Under the pieces are notes generated by a model that had not been told where the DNA came from, made no database searches, and worked only from the letters and a program-made list of their open reading frames with translations. A program made the position numbers and the translations under genes. From assembly GCA_035691485.1 (NCBI GenBank), contig DASSIZ010000091.1, positions 1 to 48,198 of the forward strand: 48,198 nt of DNA. The letters are read 5' to 3'. Below, in pieces: positions 34,136-43,077 of the stretch (within the stretch, counting starts at the first letter, position 1; each line of letters begins with the position of its first letter). Source of the stretch: Terriglobales bacterium. GTDB taxonomy: Bacteria > Acidobacteriota > Terriglobia > Terriglobales > Acidobacteriaceae.

Positions 34136-35242
34136 GTGGCTACGAAACCCCATTTCTATCCCGTCATTCTCGCCGGCGGACGTGGCACGCGCTTCTGGCC
34201 GCTAAGCCGCAAGCGCCGCGCCAAGCAGATGCTCGCCCTCGACGGCGACCGGACCATGATCCAGCAAACCGTCGAGCGTTTGCGGCGGCTCGCTCCGGTG
34301 TCCTGCTTCTGGATCGTCACCAACAATGACCTGCGCGGGGGGATCGCCAAGCAGATTGCGGAGGTCGCAAGCAGACAAATCATCGCGGAGCCGATAGGTC
34401 GCAACACCGCTCCCGCGATCGGGCTGGCGGCGTTCATCTTGCAACGCCAGGACCCGCAGGCGGTGATCGGGATGTTCCCCTCCGATCACGTCATCACCAA
34501 TGAAGCCGGATTCCAGAAGAACCTCAAGGCGGCGATCCGGCTGGCGGTCGAAGACGGATACATCGTGGTGATAGGCATCGGGCCGACGCGGCCGGAGACC
34601 GGATACGGTTACATCGAGGTGGGCGAGAAATTGCCGGGCGACATTCGCCGCGTGCGCCGCTTCACCGAGAAGCCCAACGCCGAGCGCGCCGAGGAATTCG
34701 TTAGCGCTGGAAATTATTTCTGGAACAGCGGCATGTTCGTGTGGAGCGCCGCCACGCTGGTCAACGCCTTGCGCGAGCACCTGTCGGAAACCGCTCCGTA
34801 CCTGGAAAAAATCGCGGCCGCCTATGGGACCAGGAAGTTCGAACGCACCTTCCGCGCGCTGTACCCGAAGTGCGAAAACATCAGCGTCGATTACGCGGTG
34901 CTGGAGCCGCGCTCGGCCAAAGGCGAGCACGCTTCCAACCTGTACTGCATTCCGGCGGAATTCGGATGGAATGACCTGGGGTCATGGGCGGCGCTGTACG
35001 AACATCAATCGCGGGACGGCCGCGACGGCGGCAATGTCATCCAGGCAGAGAAGAATTTCACGTTGAACGCGAACGGCAACTACATTCATGCGCCGAGCAA
35101 GTTCGTCGCCGCGGTCGGGGTAAGGAACCTGGTCATCGTCGAGACCGAAGACGCGCTGCTGGTGACCACGCGCGAGCACGCGCAGGACGTCGGCAAAGTG
35201 GTGCAGTACCTGGACACGAAAAAGCTGTCAAAGCTGGTTTGA
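34136..35242 (+). CDS. manC: Mannose-1-phosphate guanylyltransferase
   Basis: Makes GDP-mannose from GTP and mannose-1-P. The pyrophosphorylase signature LAGGRGTRFWPLSRKRRAKQ lies at residues 12-31 in part, with FPSDHVI, TRPETGYGYIE and FTEKPN further on. At 368 residues it is the single-function form without the C-terminal isomerase domain, which fits the separate manA next door. The start is GTG 34136, 4 nt after manA's stop. GDP-mannose would supply glycans or lipopolysaccharide. Confidence 0.94.
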   Translation: MATKPHFYPVILAGGRGTRFWPLSRKRRAKQMLALDGDRTMIQQTVERLRRLAPVSCFWIVTNNDLRGGIAKQIAEVASRQIIAEPIGRNTAPAIGLAAFILQRQDPQAVIGMFPSDHVITNEAGFQKNLKAAIRLAVEDGYIVVIGIGPTRPETGYGYIEVGEKLPGDIRRVRRFTEKPNAERAEEFVSAGNYFWNSGMFVWSAATLVNALREHLSETAPYLEKIAAAYGTRKFERTFRALYPKCENISVDYAVLEPRSAKGEHASNLYCIPAEFGWNDLGSWAALYEHQSRDGRDGGNVIQAEKNFTLNANGNYIHAPSKFVAAVGVRNLVIVETEDALLVTTREHAQDVGKVVQYLDTKKLSKLV

Positions 35243-35245
35243 TAA

Positions 35246-35280
35246 AGTGATCGGTTCCCGGTGATCGGCCGTCGGTAAAG
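35246..35280. repeat. 7-nt periodic array between manC and the phosphomutase gene
   Basis: AGTGATC, then GGTTCCC, then GGTGATC, then GGCCGTC, then GGTAAAG. It starts 3 nt after the manC stop. Confidence 0.72.
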
Positions 35281-35382
35281 GCGGTTTGTGGGATCGCTTC
35301 CGCCACCCGATCTTCTCGTTGCGTCAACTGGCAGGGGTGCTCGTTCCGCAACCGAGGACTGATAATTAAATACCGACAACCT

Positions 35383-36819
35383 ATGCCAGATATCAAGTTC
35401 GGCACCGACGGCTGGCGCGGCGTAATCGCCGACGACTATACCTTCGAAAACGTGCGCCGCGCTGCCGGCGCCACCGCCTCATACATTCTCAAGAATGAAG
35501 ATGCGCGCAAGGGCGTGGTGGTGGGTTACGACACCCGCTTCGGCTCCCGCAGCTTCGCCCGCGCGGCGGCCGAGGTGCTGGCCGACGCCGGCATTGCGGT
35601 GCGATTCTCCAACGACTACATTCCCACGCCGGCGATTTCCTACATGGCAAAAGCGCTGGATACCGCCGGCGGGGTGATGATTACTTCCAGCCACAATCCG
35701 TGGAGCTGGAATGGGTTCAAGTTCAAAGAGAAGTTCGGCGGATCGGCGCGGCCTGCGATCATCCAGCAGATCGAGGCGGAGCTGGCCGCCGGCGCCATGC
35801 CGAAAGGCACGCGCGCGAAGATCGAAGAGATGGACTTCAAGCCGCCCTACGTTGCGGCGATCACCAAGTTTGCCGACCTGGAATTGATCGGCCGCGCCGG
35901 CTTCAAGGTGGCAATCGACTACATGTATGGGGCGGGGCGGCATGTGCTGGGCAATATCCTGCGCCAACGTGGCGTCAACGTGGTGGAGATCCGCAGCGAG
36001 GTCAACCCGCTGTTTCCCGGCATCAATCCGGAGCCGATCGAGCCGCACGTGCGCATGCTGCAGGACACGGTGTTGCAAGAGCGTTGCCATGCCGGGTTCG
36101 CCAACGACGGCGACGCCGACCGCATCGGCGCGGTGGCGGAAGACGGCAGTTTCGTGGACGCCCACAAGTGTTACGCGATCCTGTTATGGTGGCTGCTCGA
36201 ATACAAGAAGTGGCCGGGGGCGGTCACGCGCGCGTTCAACACCACGCGCATGCTGGACCGCATCGCAAAGAAACATGGGCGCGAACTGATCGAGCACGGC
36301 ATCGGCTTCAAGTACGTCTGCGACGTGGTGCTGAGCGGAAAAGAAGTATTGATCGGCGGGGAAGAATCGGGCGGCATCGGCATTCCGCGCCATCTGCCGG
36401 AGCGCGACGGCGTGCTCAATGCCTTGCTGCTCGCCAATGCCATGGCCGAGTCGCGCATGACGCTGGGCGAGATTGTCGCGCACCTGCAAAAGGAATTCGG
36501 CGCCCACTATTACGGCCGCCGCGATCTGCACATCGCCGAGGACATCAAGCAAGCCGCCATCCGCCGGGCCGATTCCGGCGACGTGCGCCAACTCGGCAGC
36601 TACCGAGTGCTGCGGAAAGAGAACCTGGACGGCGTGAAGTTCTTTCTCGACGCGCCGGCCAACGGCAATGGCGCCGAAGCATGGGTGCTGATGCGCGCCT
36701 CGGGCACCGAGCCGCTGATGCGCATCTATTGTGAAGCGGCGTCGCCGGAGCTGGTCACAGAAATTCTGGACGCCGCGGTGGGGTTCGTGGAAGAGAAGGC
36801 GGCTGCGTCCAAACTCTAG
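35383..36819 (+). CDS. Phosphomannomutase/phosphoglucomutase
   Basis: Alpha-D-phosphohexomutase of 478 residues that moves phosphate between C6 and C1 of mannose or glucose. All four family motifs are present: the phosphoserine loop TSSHNP with Ser103, the metal loop NDGDADR (Asp242, 244, 246), the sugar loop GEESGG (326-331) and the phosphate site RASGTEPLMRIY near the C-terminus. Position after manA and manC suggests that mannose-6-P to mannose-1-P is the main role, but dual-specificity enzymes are common, so no symbol is given. Confidence 0.94.
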   Translation: MPDIKFGTDGWRGVIADDYTFENVRRAAGATASYILKNEDARKGVVVGYDTRFGSRSFARAAAEVLADAGIAVRFSNDYIPTPAISYMAKALDTAGGVMITSSHNPWSWNGFKFKEKFGGSARPAIIQQIEAELAAGAMPKGTRAKIEEMDFKPPYVAAITKFADLELIGRAGFKVAIDYMYGAGRHVLGNILRQRGVNVVEIRSEVNPLFPGINPEPIEPHVRMLQDTVLQERCHAGFANDGDADRIGAVAEDGSFVDAHKCYAILLWWLLEYKKWPGAVTRAFNTTRMLDRIAKKHGRELIEHGIGFKYVCDVVLSGKEVLIGGEESGGIGIPRHLPERDGVLNALLLANAMAESRMTLGEIVAHLQKEFGAHYYGRRDLHIAEDIKQAAIRRADSGDVRQLGSYRVLRKENLDGVKFFLDAPANGNGAEAWVLMRASGTEPLMRIYCEAASPELVTEILDAAVGFVEEKAAASKL

Positions 36820-36875
36820 TCGGCCGGCTTCGGGGGCCAGCAAATCGACCTCATCAAGAAAAGCGAATTGCGCTC

Positions 36876-38054
36876 ATGACCTTTGCCGCCACCAGTTCTG
36901 ACCAGCGTCCCGACACGCCGGAAGCGCGTGCTTACAACCGTATCCGGCGGCGTCTTAGCGTGTTCGACTTTCTCCTCGGACTGGGTTTCCTGCTGGTGCT
37001 GCTGTTCGCGGTCACTCCGCGCGGGGCGCGATGGAGCGAGGTGCTGCGCGATTGGGCCTGGCAAGGCGCGCGCCAGCATTACGTCCAGGCCGTCTTTCTC
37101 TATCTCGCCATGCTGCTGCTGATTGGGAAACTGCTTGGATTCCCGCTCGATTTTTATGGCTTCCGCCTCGAGCATCGCTACAACCTGTCGAACCAGAAGC
37201 TGCGATCCTGGCTATGGGACGAGGTGAAGGGCTGGCTTGTGGGACTGGTGCTGGGCGGGATCGTCGCCGAACTGGTGTACTGGACCATCCGCGCTGCGCC
37301 TCAACGATGGTGGCTGATTGCGTGGGCGGTATTCATCGGGTTGACGGTTTTCTTCGCGCAGATCGCTCCCGTCGTGTTGTTTCCGCTCTTCTATAAATTT
37401 CAGCCGCTGGAGAACGAGGAGCTTTGCGAGCGCCTGGTGCAATTGAGCCGGCGCGCCGGAACGCGGGTCCGCGGCGTGTACGAGTGGAAGCTCTCCGAGA
37501 AGAGCAAGAAGGCGAACGCGGCGCTCACCGGCCTGGGGCGCACGCGCCGCATCATCCTGGCCGACACGCTGCTGGAAAACTATTCGCCGGACGAGATTGA
37601 ATCGATTCTCGCGCACGAGCTCGGACACCACGTCCACCGCCACATCGTGAAAGGGATTCTTATCCAGGTGGTAATCACGTTTTTTGGTTTTTGGGCGAGC
37701 GCCGCGATTCTGCGTTATGCCGTCGAGCAGCGGCAGATGTTCGACACGCTTTCCGATTTTGCCAACCTTCCGCTGCTGGCGCTGGTGTCCACGCTCATGT
37801 CGCTGCTGCTCATGCCCGCCCTGAACGCGTATTCGCGTTACAACGAGCGCCAGGCGGACCGTTACGCATTCCAGTCCATACCCGACGTCGCGCCGTTCAT
37901 CTCGTCAATGGAAAAACTGGCGCAGCAGAACCTGGCGGAGCGGCGTCCTTCCCGGCTGGTGGAGTGGCTGTTCCATTCGCATCCCGCAATTTGGCGGCGA
38001 ATCCGGGCGGCGGAAGCATTCCGCCGGAAAAGAACACTGGCAGCGGAAAGGTAA
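36876..38054 (+). CDS. M48 family (Ste24-like) membrane metalloprotease
   Basis: Integral-membrane zinc endopeptidase of 392 residues. Several hydrophobic helices flank the zinc site HELGHH (His247, Glu248, His251) and the third ligand Glu324 in NERQADRYAF. The long N-terminal membrane region makes it Ste24/CAAX-protease-like rather than HtpX-like. In bacteria such proteins are presumed to act in membrane-protein quality control; bacteria lack CAAX prenylation substrates in general. It follows the phosphomutase gene after 56 nt. Confidence 0.92.
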   Translation: MTFAATSSDQRPDTPEARAYNRIRRRLSVFDFLLGLGFLLVLLFAVTPRGARWSEVLRDWAWQGARQHYVQAVFLYLAMLLLIGKLLGFPLDFYGFRLEHRYNLSNQKLRSWLWDEVKGWLVGLVLGGIVAELVYWTIRAAPQRWWLIAWAVFIGLTVFFAQIAPVVLFPLFYKFQPLENEELCERLVQLSRRAGTRVRGVYEWKLSEKSKKANAALTGLGRTRRIILADTLLENYSPDEIESILAHELGHHVHRHIVKGILIQVVITFFGFWASAAILRYAVEQRQMFDTLSDFANLPLLALVSTLMSLLLMPALNAYSRYNERQADRYAFQSIPDVAPFISSMEKLAQQNLAERRPSRLVEWLFHSHPAIWRRIRAAEAFRRKRTLAAER

Positions 38055-38114
38055 GACGGACCTCCGCAAGGCGCGCAGGAGCCAGCGGGCAGCCGGTCAC
38101 GCGGACTGGCGCGG

Positions 38115-38333
38115 CTAAAAATCCCTATTCGCCGAGACCATTGGTGGAGCCGTTTCTTGCGGCCAGTAGAGCGCGCGATGGCAAACCGGAATGTAGCACC
38201 GCCGATAACAAGCGCGGCATCGCACCGGCCGGAAGAAAGACAAGGGCAGAATGAGTTCGGAGACGCGAAAGCGCGACTTCATCACCTGGTCGGAATAGCA
38301 CCACGGACAATCGTGCTTGAAGCCAAGATGCAT
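38115..38333 (-). CDS. Small zinc-ribbon-like protein of unknown function
   Basis: A 72-residue frame with CPWC near residue 9 and CRAC about 30 residues later, separated by basic and hydrophobic residues and an FRPVRC block. This resembles short two-CxxC proteins of the type C-P-x-C ... R-P-x-R-C-x-x-C that I associate with Acidobacteriota. It is on the same strand as kdsB, beyond the kdsB terminator, and TATAAT at 38359-38354 lies 21 nt before the ATG. The remainder of the 38055-38412 gap shows nothing else. A chance frame is possible. Confidence 0.5.
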   Translation of the reverse strand: MHLGFKHDCPWCYSDQVMKSRFRVSELILPLSFFRPVRCRACYRRCYIPVCHRALYWPQETAPPMVSANRDF

Positions 38334-38360
38334 TGCGGCCTACGGCAACCCTAATTATAG

Positions 38361-38412
38361 GAAAAACCCAGGCCGGGCTGCCGTTTATTTTCTTGCCGCC
38401 GGCACTTGGGTT
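38361..38412 (-). terminator. Terminator after kdsB
   Basis: On the minus strand AACCCA pairs with TGGGTT, with GCCGG and CCGGC nested inside, followed by a T-run. It begins directly after the kdsB stop codon. Confidence 0.65.
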
Positions 38413-39141
38413 TTAGCGCTGCAAAAGGAATTGTTCGACGCGACGCAAGTCTTCTTCGGTATCCACTCCAACCGTATCAAAGGGCGTCTCCGCGACATGG
38501 ATGGGAATTCCATTGGCCAGGAACCTGAGTTGTTCCAGGCGCTCGCTCCGCTCCAGCGGCGACTCCGGCAGGCTGCAGAAACGAGCCAGCGCCTCCGGGC
38601 GGTAGGCGTAGAAGCCGAGGTGTTTGAAGTAGCGGATTTCGCCGGCGCCATCGCGATCGAAAGGAATCGTCGCGCGCGAAAAGTACAGAGCGCGCCCGGC
38701 CGCGTCGGTGACGACCTTTACGGCATTGGGATTGTGCACGTCGGCGGCAGCGGCGGCAGTCTTAAGGGTGCCGACCTGCACCGCGGGGTCGCCCATCAGG
38801 GATATTAATCCCGCGATGTGCTCCGGGCGAGTCATGGGTTCGTCGCCCTGCACGTTGAGGTACACGTCGGCGGCGATCCGGCCGGCGACCTCGTGGACCC
38901 GCTCGGTGCCGCTGCGATGCTCCGCTGAAGTCAGCAGGAATTTCCAATGGCGCGCGCGGCAGAGAGCGGCGATTTCCTCCGCATCGGTGGCCACAAGCAC
39001 GTCCTCAGCATGCAGCAGCGGCGACGACCGCACCGCTTCGTAGACGCGAGCGAGCATGGGCTGGCCGGCGATTTCGCGCAGGGGCTTGCGCGGCAGCCGC
39101 ATGGACGCCAGTCGCGCCGGAATCACGGCGAGGACACGCAT
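38413..39141 (-). CDS. kdsB: 3-deoxy-manno-octulosonate cytidylyltransferase
   Basis: Activates KDO as CMP-KDO for lipopolysaccharide inner core, marking a Gram-negative envelope. Family blocks: VIPARLASMRLPRKPL, ATDAEEIA, RSGTERVHEVA, NVQGDEP, KHLGFYAYR and PFDTVGVDTEEDL. At 242 residues it is a normal length. The 5' flank carries a heptamer array (39149-39176) and no clear ribosome binding site. Confidence 0.96.
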   Translation of the reverse strand: MRVLAVIPARLASMRLPRKPLREIAGQPMLARVYEAVRSSPLLHAEDVLVATDAEEIAALCRARHWKFLLTSAEHRSGTERVHEVAGRIAADVYLNVQGDEPMTRPEHIAGLISLMGDPAVQVGTLKTAAAAADVHNPNAVKVVTDAAGRALYFSRATIPFDRDGAGEIRYFKHLGFYAYRPEALARFCSLPESPLERSERLEQLRFLANGIPIHVAETPFDTVGVDTEEDLRRVEQFLLQR

Positions 39142-39148
39142 CGCACTA

Positions 39149-39176
39149 CAGTTTCAAGTCTGCAGTTTCAACTTGC
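39149..39176. repeat. 7-nt periodic array upstream of kdsB
   Basis: CAGTTTC, then AAGTCTG, then CAGTTTC, then AACTTGC. It lies between the cytochrome gene end and the kdsB start. Confidence 0.68.
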
Positions 39177-39188
39177 AAGGTGAATCGC

Positions 39189-39545
39189 TTACAGGGTGTG
39201 CAGGTAGGAGAGCAAGTCGGCGGTCTGCTGTTCATTGAAAACCTGGCCGAAGGCGGGCATCTTGCTGCGGCCGAGTCTGATGACTTCGCGCACGCGTTCG
39301 TCATTCGCGGGCGCGCCGCTGGGCATGAATTGTTTCTTGAATATGCCCTCCAGGCTGGGGCCGCGCAGCGAGCGCGAACTGTAAGCCTCGTGACACGTCG
39401 CACAATAGCGGTCGTAAACATGGCGTCCGCTTGCCTGCTGCGGATTGAGCCCAAGTTCCGCATCGCTTTTGCGGAGCTGTGCGGTGCAGGCAAGCTGCAA
39501 ACCGGCGCCAATAGCCAAGACAATGCTGAAAAAACGAGTGCGCAA
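39189..39545 (-). CDS. Exported c-type cytochrome, single heme
   Basis: A 118-residue protein with a signal sequence, heme-binding CATCH (Cys48, Cys51, His52) and axial Met96 in SKMPAFG, which is a class I cytochrome c layout. The signal ends in LQLAC; Cys20 could be a lipid anchor, although Gln at -3 is unusual for a lipobox. It probably shuttles electrons in the periplasm. It lies upstream of kdsB on the same strand, with no functional link visible. Confidence 0.9.
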   Translation of the reverse strand: MRTRFFSIVLAIGAGLQLACTAQLRKSDAELGLNPQQASGRHVYDRYCATCHEAYSSRSLRGPSLEGIFKKQFMPSGAPANDERVREVIRLGRSKMPAFGQVFNEQQTADLLSYLHTL

Positions 39546-39606
39546 ATTCCTACTTCCTCAAGCTGAACTCTGACAGGAGGCGTCCGAGAGCTACAATATC
39601 AGAGCC

Positions 39607-40035
39607 ATGCCCATCGGCCTCAAGCGCGCCTACGACAAGCCCTCGTCCTCCGACGGCGCGCGGATTCTGGTGGACAGGTTGTGGCCGCGCGGGGTGAGCA
39701 AGCAGGCGGCGCGCTTCGATGCATGGCTGCGCGACTTGGCGCCCTCCGACCAACTGCGCCGCTGGTTTCATGCGCGTCCGGCAATGTGGCAGCTCTTCCG
39801 CAAAAAATACCTGGAGGAATTGGCTGAACCGGCGGCCGCAAAGGCGCTAGGTGATCTGTATGACTTGGCTCGTAAGCGAAAGAAGCTGACCTTGGTGTTT
39901 GCCTCGAAAAACCAGGAATACAACAACGCGGTCGTGCTGAAAGAACTGCTGGACGGCATGCGCAAGCCTCCGCATAGTTCAGGACCGGAGAAAGCGGCAG
40001 CCCGTCCGATGCGCGCCCGCCGAAGCGTGAGATAA
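39607..40035 (+). CDS. DUF488 (YeaO-like) family protein
   Basis: A 142-residue cytosolic protein of unknown function. It contains the family marks RAYDKPSSSDGARILVDRLWPRG near the start (given here in part: GARILVDRLWPRG), WFHARPAMWQLFRKKY, and LTLVFASKNQEYNNAVVLKELL. The basic C-terminal 20 residues lie beyond the usual domain. The DUF3891 gene begins 1 nt after its stop, so the two are probably co-translated. Confidence 0.88.
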   Translation: MPIGLKRAYDKPSSSDGARILVDRLWPRGVSKQAARFDAWLRDLAPSDQLRRWFHARPAMWQLFRKKYLEELAEPAAAKALGDLYDLARKRKKLTLVFASKNQEYNNAVVLKELLDGMRKPPHSSGPEKAAARPMRARRSVR

Positions 40036-40036
40036 A

Positions 40037-40840
40037 GTGGTCCTCCACCCGGTGCTCGACGAAGCTCCAAACTCTGCCGGCGGATGTGTACCCGCATGGC
40101 AGGTCATCGAACGCACCCAGAAGCAACTTGCAAACGAATACTGGCTGGTGACGCAGCCCGACCATGCCGCCCTGGCAGGAGCGCTGGCGTCACGCATGAC
40201 GGCACCCGGATTTCCGACCGTGGATCCGCTCGTGGCACGTGCCATCGAGGTCCACGATTCCGGCTGGGCGATCTTCGATTCCGAGGACAGGAGCGGCCCC
40301 GCCCCGATCGTCAACCGGCGCGGGAAGCCGGTGTCTTTCTTGGAAATCGAGCCGGCGGACTTCCTGCACGCCTGGACGGCTTCGATTGACCGCGCCGAAA
40401 GCGTGTGCCCGGCCGGAGGCTACACGGTTTCGCGACACTTTTGCGCGCTCGGAGAAGGGCGGCTTGGCGCGAGAATCGATACCCCGGAAGATTCCGCCCT
40501 CATCCAGGCGTTCCTGCACTATGAAGGCAAGCGCCGCTGCCATCTCCAGCCGTTGACCGGACGTTCCACCGGCGAACTGGAGAATATTCTGCTCGTGTTG
40601 CAATTCTGCGATCTTTTGTCGCTCTACCTGTGTTGCGGCGCATCCGACGCGGTGGAATTTCCGCAACCGTTTGCGCCCGGCAGAATCCGGGCGCGCCGCG
40701 AGAAACAGGTGTTCATCCTGGAGCCGTCGCCTTTTCGCAAAACCAAGGACGATGCGGAACTCAGCCTGGCAGTGGAAGCGCGGCGGTGCCCTTCCCGCGT
40801 CGCACCCAATACCACCACGCTCGCATTCCTGTTGTGCTGA
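40037..40840 (+). CDS. DUF3891 family protein
   Basis: A 267-residue protein matching the pattern of DUF3891: QPDHAALAG near the start, EVHDSGWAIFD, FLHAWTASI, then LQFCDLLSLYLCCG. The paired His/Asp positions (DH, HDxGW) recall HD-domain metal sites, but no function is established. The start is GTG 40037 immediately after the DUF488 stop. The C-terminal 30 residues are less conserved-looking. Confidence 0.85.
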   Translation: MVLHPVLDEAPNSAGGCVPAWQVIERTQKQLANEYWLVTQPDHAALAGALASRMTAPGFPTVDPLVARAIEVHDSGWAIFDSEDRSGPAPIVNRRGKPVSFLEIEPADFLHAWTASIDRAESVCPAGGYTVSRHFCALGEGRLGARIDTPEDSALIQAFLHYEGKRRCHLQPLTGRSTGELENILLVLQFCDLLSLYLCCGASDAVEFPQPFAPGRIRARREKQVFILEPSPFRKTKDDAELSLAVEARRCPSRVAPNTTTLAFLLC

Positions 40841-40904
40841 CCCGGACGGCCGCTGGCCAAAGGGGAATTGTCAAAGCGCCCAACATCGTGCAATATGCGC
40901 GGGA

Positions 40905-41276
40905 ATGGCAACGTCGCACAAAAGACAGATGCCGCACAACGTCCTGCAGGAATACCTGCAAGCGCTGGCCGACACTTCGGATGAGGACCTCACCCAGCGC
41001 CAGCACCGGCTTCTGCTTTCCTATGCGGAATTGCAGTACCAGTTGCACGGAGGCGGGCGCTGCGCGGTCTGCCAAACCTCGGTGCGACACGTGCTTCCGG
41101 TCCGGGCCGAGCACCGGGACGGAACCATCGCGGAGTTCCAATGCCTCTGCACGCGATGCCTGGAGGGCGAGCGGATGATCTCAACTCGGGTGACCCTCAC
41201 GGTCGGTCAAGCGCACCTGGAATACACCGCTGGCACCGGCGTTCCACGCAACAAGACTTTCCGCGCCTACACCTGA
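40905..41276 (+). CDS. Hypothetical protein with two Cys pairs
   Basis: A 123-residue protein that I do not recognise. An N-terminal helical region (VLQEYLQALADTS to LLLSYAELQYQ) is followed by CAVC near residue 52 and CLCTRC near residue 80, a possible zinc ribbon, and a C-terminal strand region. ATG 40905 gives MATSHKRQ; ATG 40929 is an alternative. It follows DUF3891 after 64 nt and converges with the carboxypeptidase gene 3 nt later. Confidence 0.7.
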   Translation: MATSHKRQMPHNVLQEYLQALADTSDEDLTQRQHRLLLSYAELQYQLHGGGRCAVCQTSVRHVLPVRAEHRDGTIAEFQCLCTRCLEGERMISTRVTLTVGQAHLEYTAGTGVPRNKTFRAYT

Positions 41277-41279
41277 CTT

Positions 41280-42875
41280 TTATTTTTTCTTGATTTCCGA
41301 GACGAGCTCATTGGCGATCTGGTCGATCGTCTGCAGCGCCGCGCGGCTGCTGATGTTGTGATTGTTCACCATAATCGAGAACGCAATCAGCTGTCCTCCC
41401 AATGTGGTCGCGTAACCGGAGAGGGCATTCACGTTCTTCAGCGACCCCGTCTTGCCGTGAATTCTTCCCTGCGCCGGCGTGCCGCGGAAGCGCTCGGTCA
41501 GAGAGCCATCCACGCCCGCTACCGGGAGCGTATCGGCAAACTGCGGTCCCCAACTCTGCTTGCCGTCATAAACCAGCAGCTTGACGATCGCGTGCGGCGT
41601 GACCAGGTTCTGCCGCGACAGCCCCGAACCATCGTAGAAGGCATACTCGTCAGAGCGGATGTCGGCCTGCGACAGGAAGCCGCGCACGACTTCCGAACCC
41701 GCTTCGATGGTGCCGGCGGTGCCTTTCTCCCGCCCCAACAGCCGCAGCATGAGTTCGGCGTGCAGGTTTTGGCTGATTTTGTTGATCAACCTCAGGTCCG
41801 AGAGTAGGGGCTGGGATTGGTACTCACCCAGAACCAGTCCCGGAATCATCGGCCGCATGGTGCGCGGAATGTCGCCGCCGCCCGCCGACGCGGTCGCGGT
41901 CACACTGAACGTCGAAAGGCTTGCCAGTTCCAGGTGTTTGGCGCGAGTGCGGCCATACACCACAATGCCGCGCTGTTCCAGCATGGTGCGAAAGAGTTGC
42001 GCCGTAAACTCGGCTGGGTCCTCAATGGCGAGCGACTCGCGGAACCCGGGGTCGTCCAGCGGCATGTTGCCCCAGAGGGTGAGCGTATTGGAGCCCGGCT
42101 CGCGGCCGATGTTAATGCTGCGCGGCCCGGTCCCCACCGGAGTCGTCATGATCCGGTTTTCCAAGCGGTAATAATCGGGGAAGGGCGTGATGTTGATGAA
42201 CGCCTTGTCGCCAGAGTGATCGGCCGGCATCACGGTGACCATGATCAGATTGTCGTTGATGGTGAGCGCTGAAACCGGCGCCCCCCACTCATATCGCATG
42301 TCTTCCTGCGACCAACCGTCTCCGTAGCGCTCAAAGGCAAAGTAAGAATCATCTCCGACCACGTCCCCGTCAACAAACTTCACGCCTCGCTGCACCAGTT
42401 GATCGGCCAACTGCTCGAGCGCGCGTGCCCGGGGCGCGGTCCGCTCCGACCGCGGGTTGTACGCCAGCGCACCTCCGGTCAGGTTCGGGTCGCCACGGCC
42501 GACCAGCACGACGTCGCCGCTCAGCCGACCGTACTTGTCCAGCGTGCCCGTGGTCTCGACGGTGGTGCGGTACTTGTAATCCGGACCGATCAGCGCCAGC
42601 ACCGTTGAGGTGGTGAACAGCTTCGTGTTCGAGGCCGGCGTGAAAAGCTTGTCGGCGTTCAGCGTGTACAAGGTCTCACCGCTGGCGACGTCCACGGCCT
42701 CAATGCCCCAAAAAGCGCGAGCCACATCCGGCTGCGAAAGGATCTTATCGATGCGGCTGGCAAGCGTCTTGGATTCGTGGGGAGGCTTCTTCTCTTTCTT
42801 GGGAGCGGCAAATGCGGCTTGCACCAGCAGAAACAGAATGCAAAAGCGGGCAACGATGTTGCGGGTACGCACCAT
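41280..42875 (-). CDS. dacB: D-alanyl-D-alanine carboxypeptidase/endopeptidase (PBP4 type)
   Basis: Periplasmic penicillin-binding protein that trims or cleaves peptidoglycan peptides. All three active-site motifs are in place: SxxK at Ser82-Lys85 (ASNTK), SxN at 368-370 (SQN) and KTG at 475-477. The 531 residues, the signal peptide (FCILFLLVQAAFA) and the large insertion between SxxK and SxN identify the PBP4/DacB class. It is convergent with the preceding hypothetical gene. The 200-nt upstream spacer holds a TGCGCCT heptamer array near folP. Confidence 0.95.
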   Translation of the reverse strand: MVRTRNIVARFCILFLLVQAAFAAPKKEKKPPHESKTLASRIDKILSQPDVARAFWGIEAVDVASGETLYTLNADKLFTPASNTKLFTTSTVLALIGPDYKYRTTVETTGTLDKYGRLSGDVVLVGRGDPNLTGGALAYNPRSERTAPRARALEQLADQLVQRGVKFVDGDVVGDDSYFAFERYGDGWSQEDMRYEWGAPVSALTINDNLIMVTVMPADHSGDKAFINITPFPDYYRLENRIMTTPVGTGPRSINIGREPGSNTLTLWGNMPLDDPGFRESLAIEDPAEFTAQLFRTMLEQRGIVVYGRTRAKHLELASLSTFSVTATASAGGGDIPRTMRPMIPGLVLGEYQSQPLLSDLRLINKISQNLHAELMLRLLGREKGTAGTIEAGSEVVRGFLSQADIRSDEYAFYDGSGLSRQNLVTPHAIVKLLVYDGKQSWGPQFADTLPVAGVDGSLTERFRGTPAQGRIHGKTGSLKNVNALSGYATTLGGQLIAFSIMVNNHNISSRAALQTIDQIANELVSEIKKK

Positions 42876-43034
42876 GGAAGTAGCAAGTCGAGTGTAGCAC
42901 TTTTGCGGACCAGCTCAAGATGGAAGAATTTCCGTCTCAGACTTGCGGCGCAAAACCAAAAAACTTGGGAGGTGCGGCAGATCAAGAAAGCAAACCAGTC
43001 TTCCCGCAGTGCCGAAAAAGCAATGCCTTGCTGC

Positions 43035-43062
43035 TGCGCCTTGCGCCTTGCGCCTCAAGCCT
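43035..43062. repeat. 7-nt periodic array upstream of folP
   Basis: TGCGCCT three times, then CAAGCCT. It ends 15 nt before the folP ATG. Confidence 0.75.
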
Positions 43063-43077
43063 GTTTAATCAGCGCGC

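Noticed and set aside
35700-36734. 344-residue plus-strand frame inside the phosphomutase gene
   Set aside because: An alternative frame of a gene with all four catalytic motifs; the translation is low-complexity Arg/Gly-rich.
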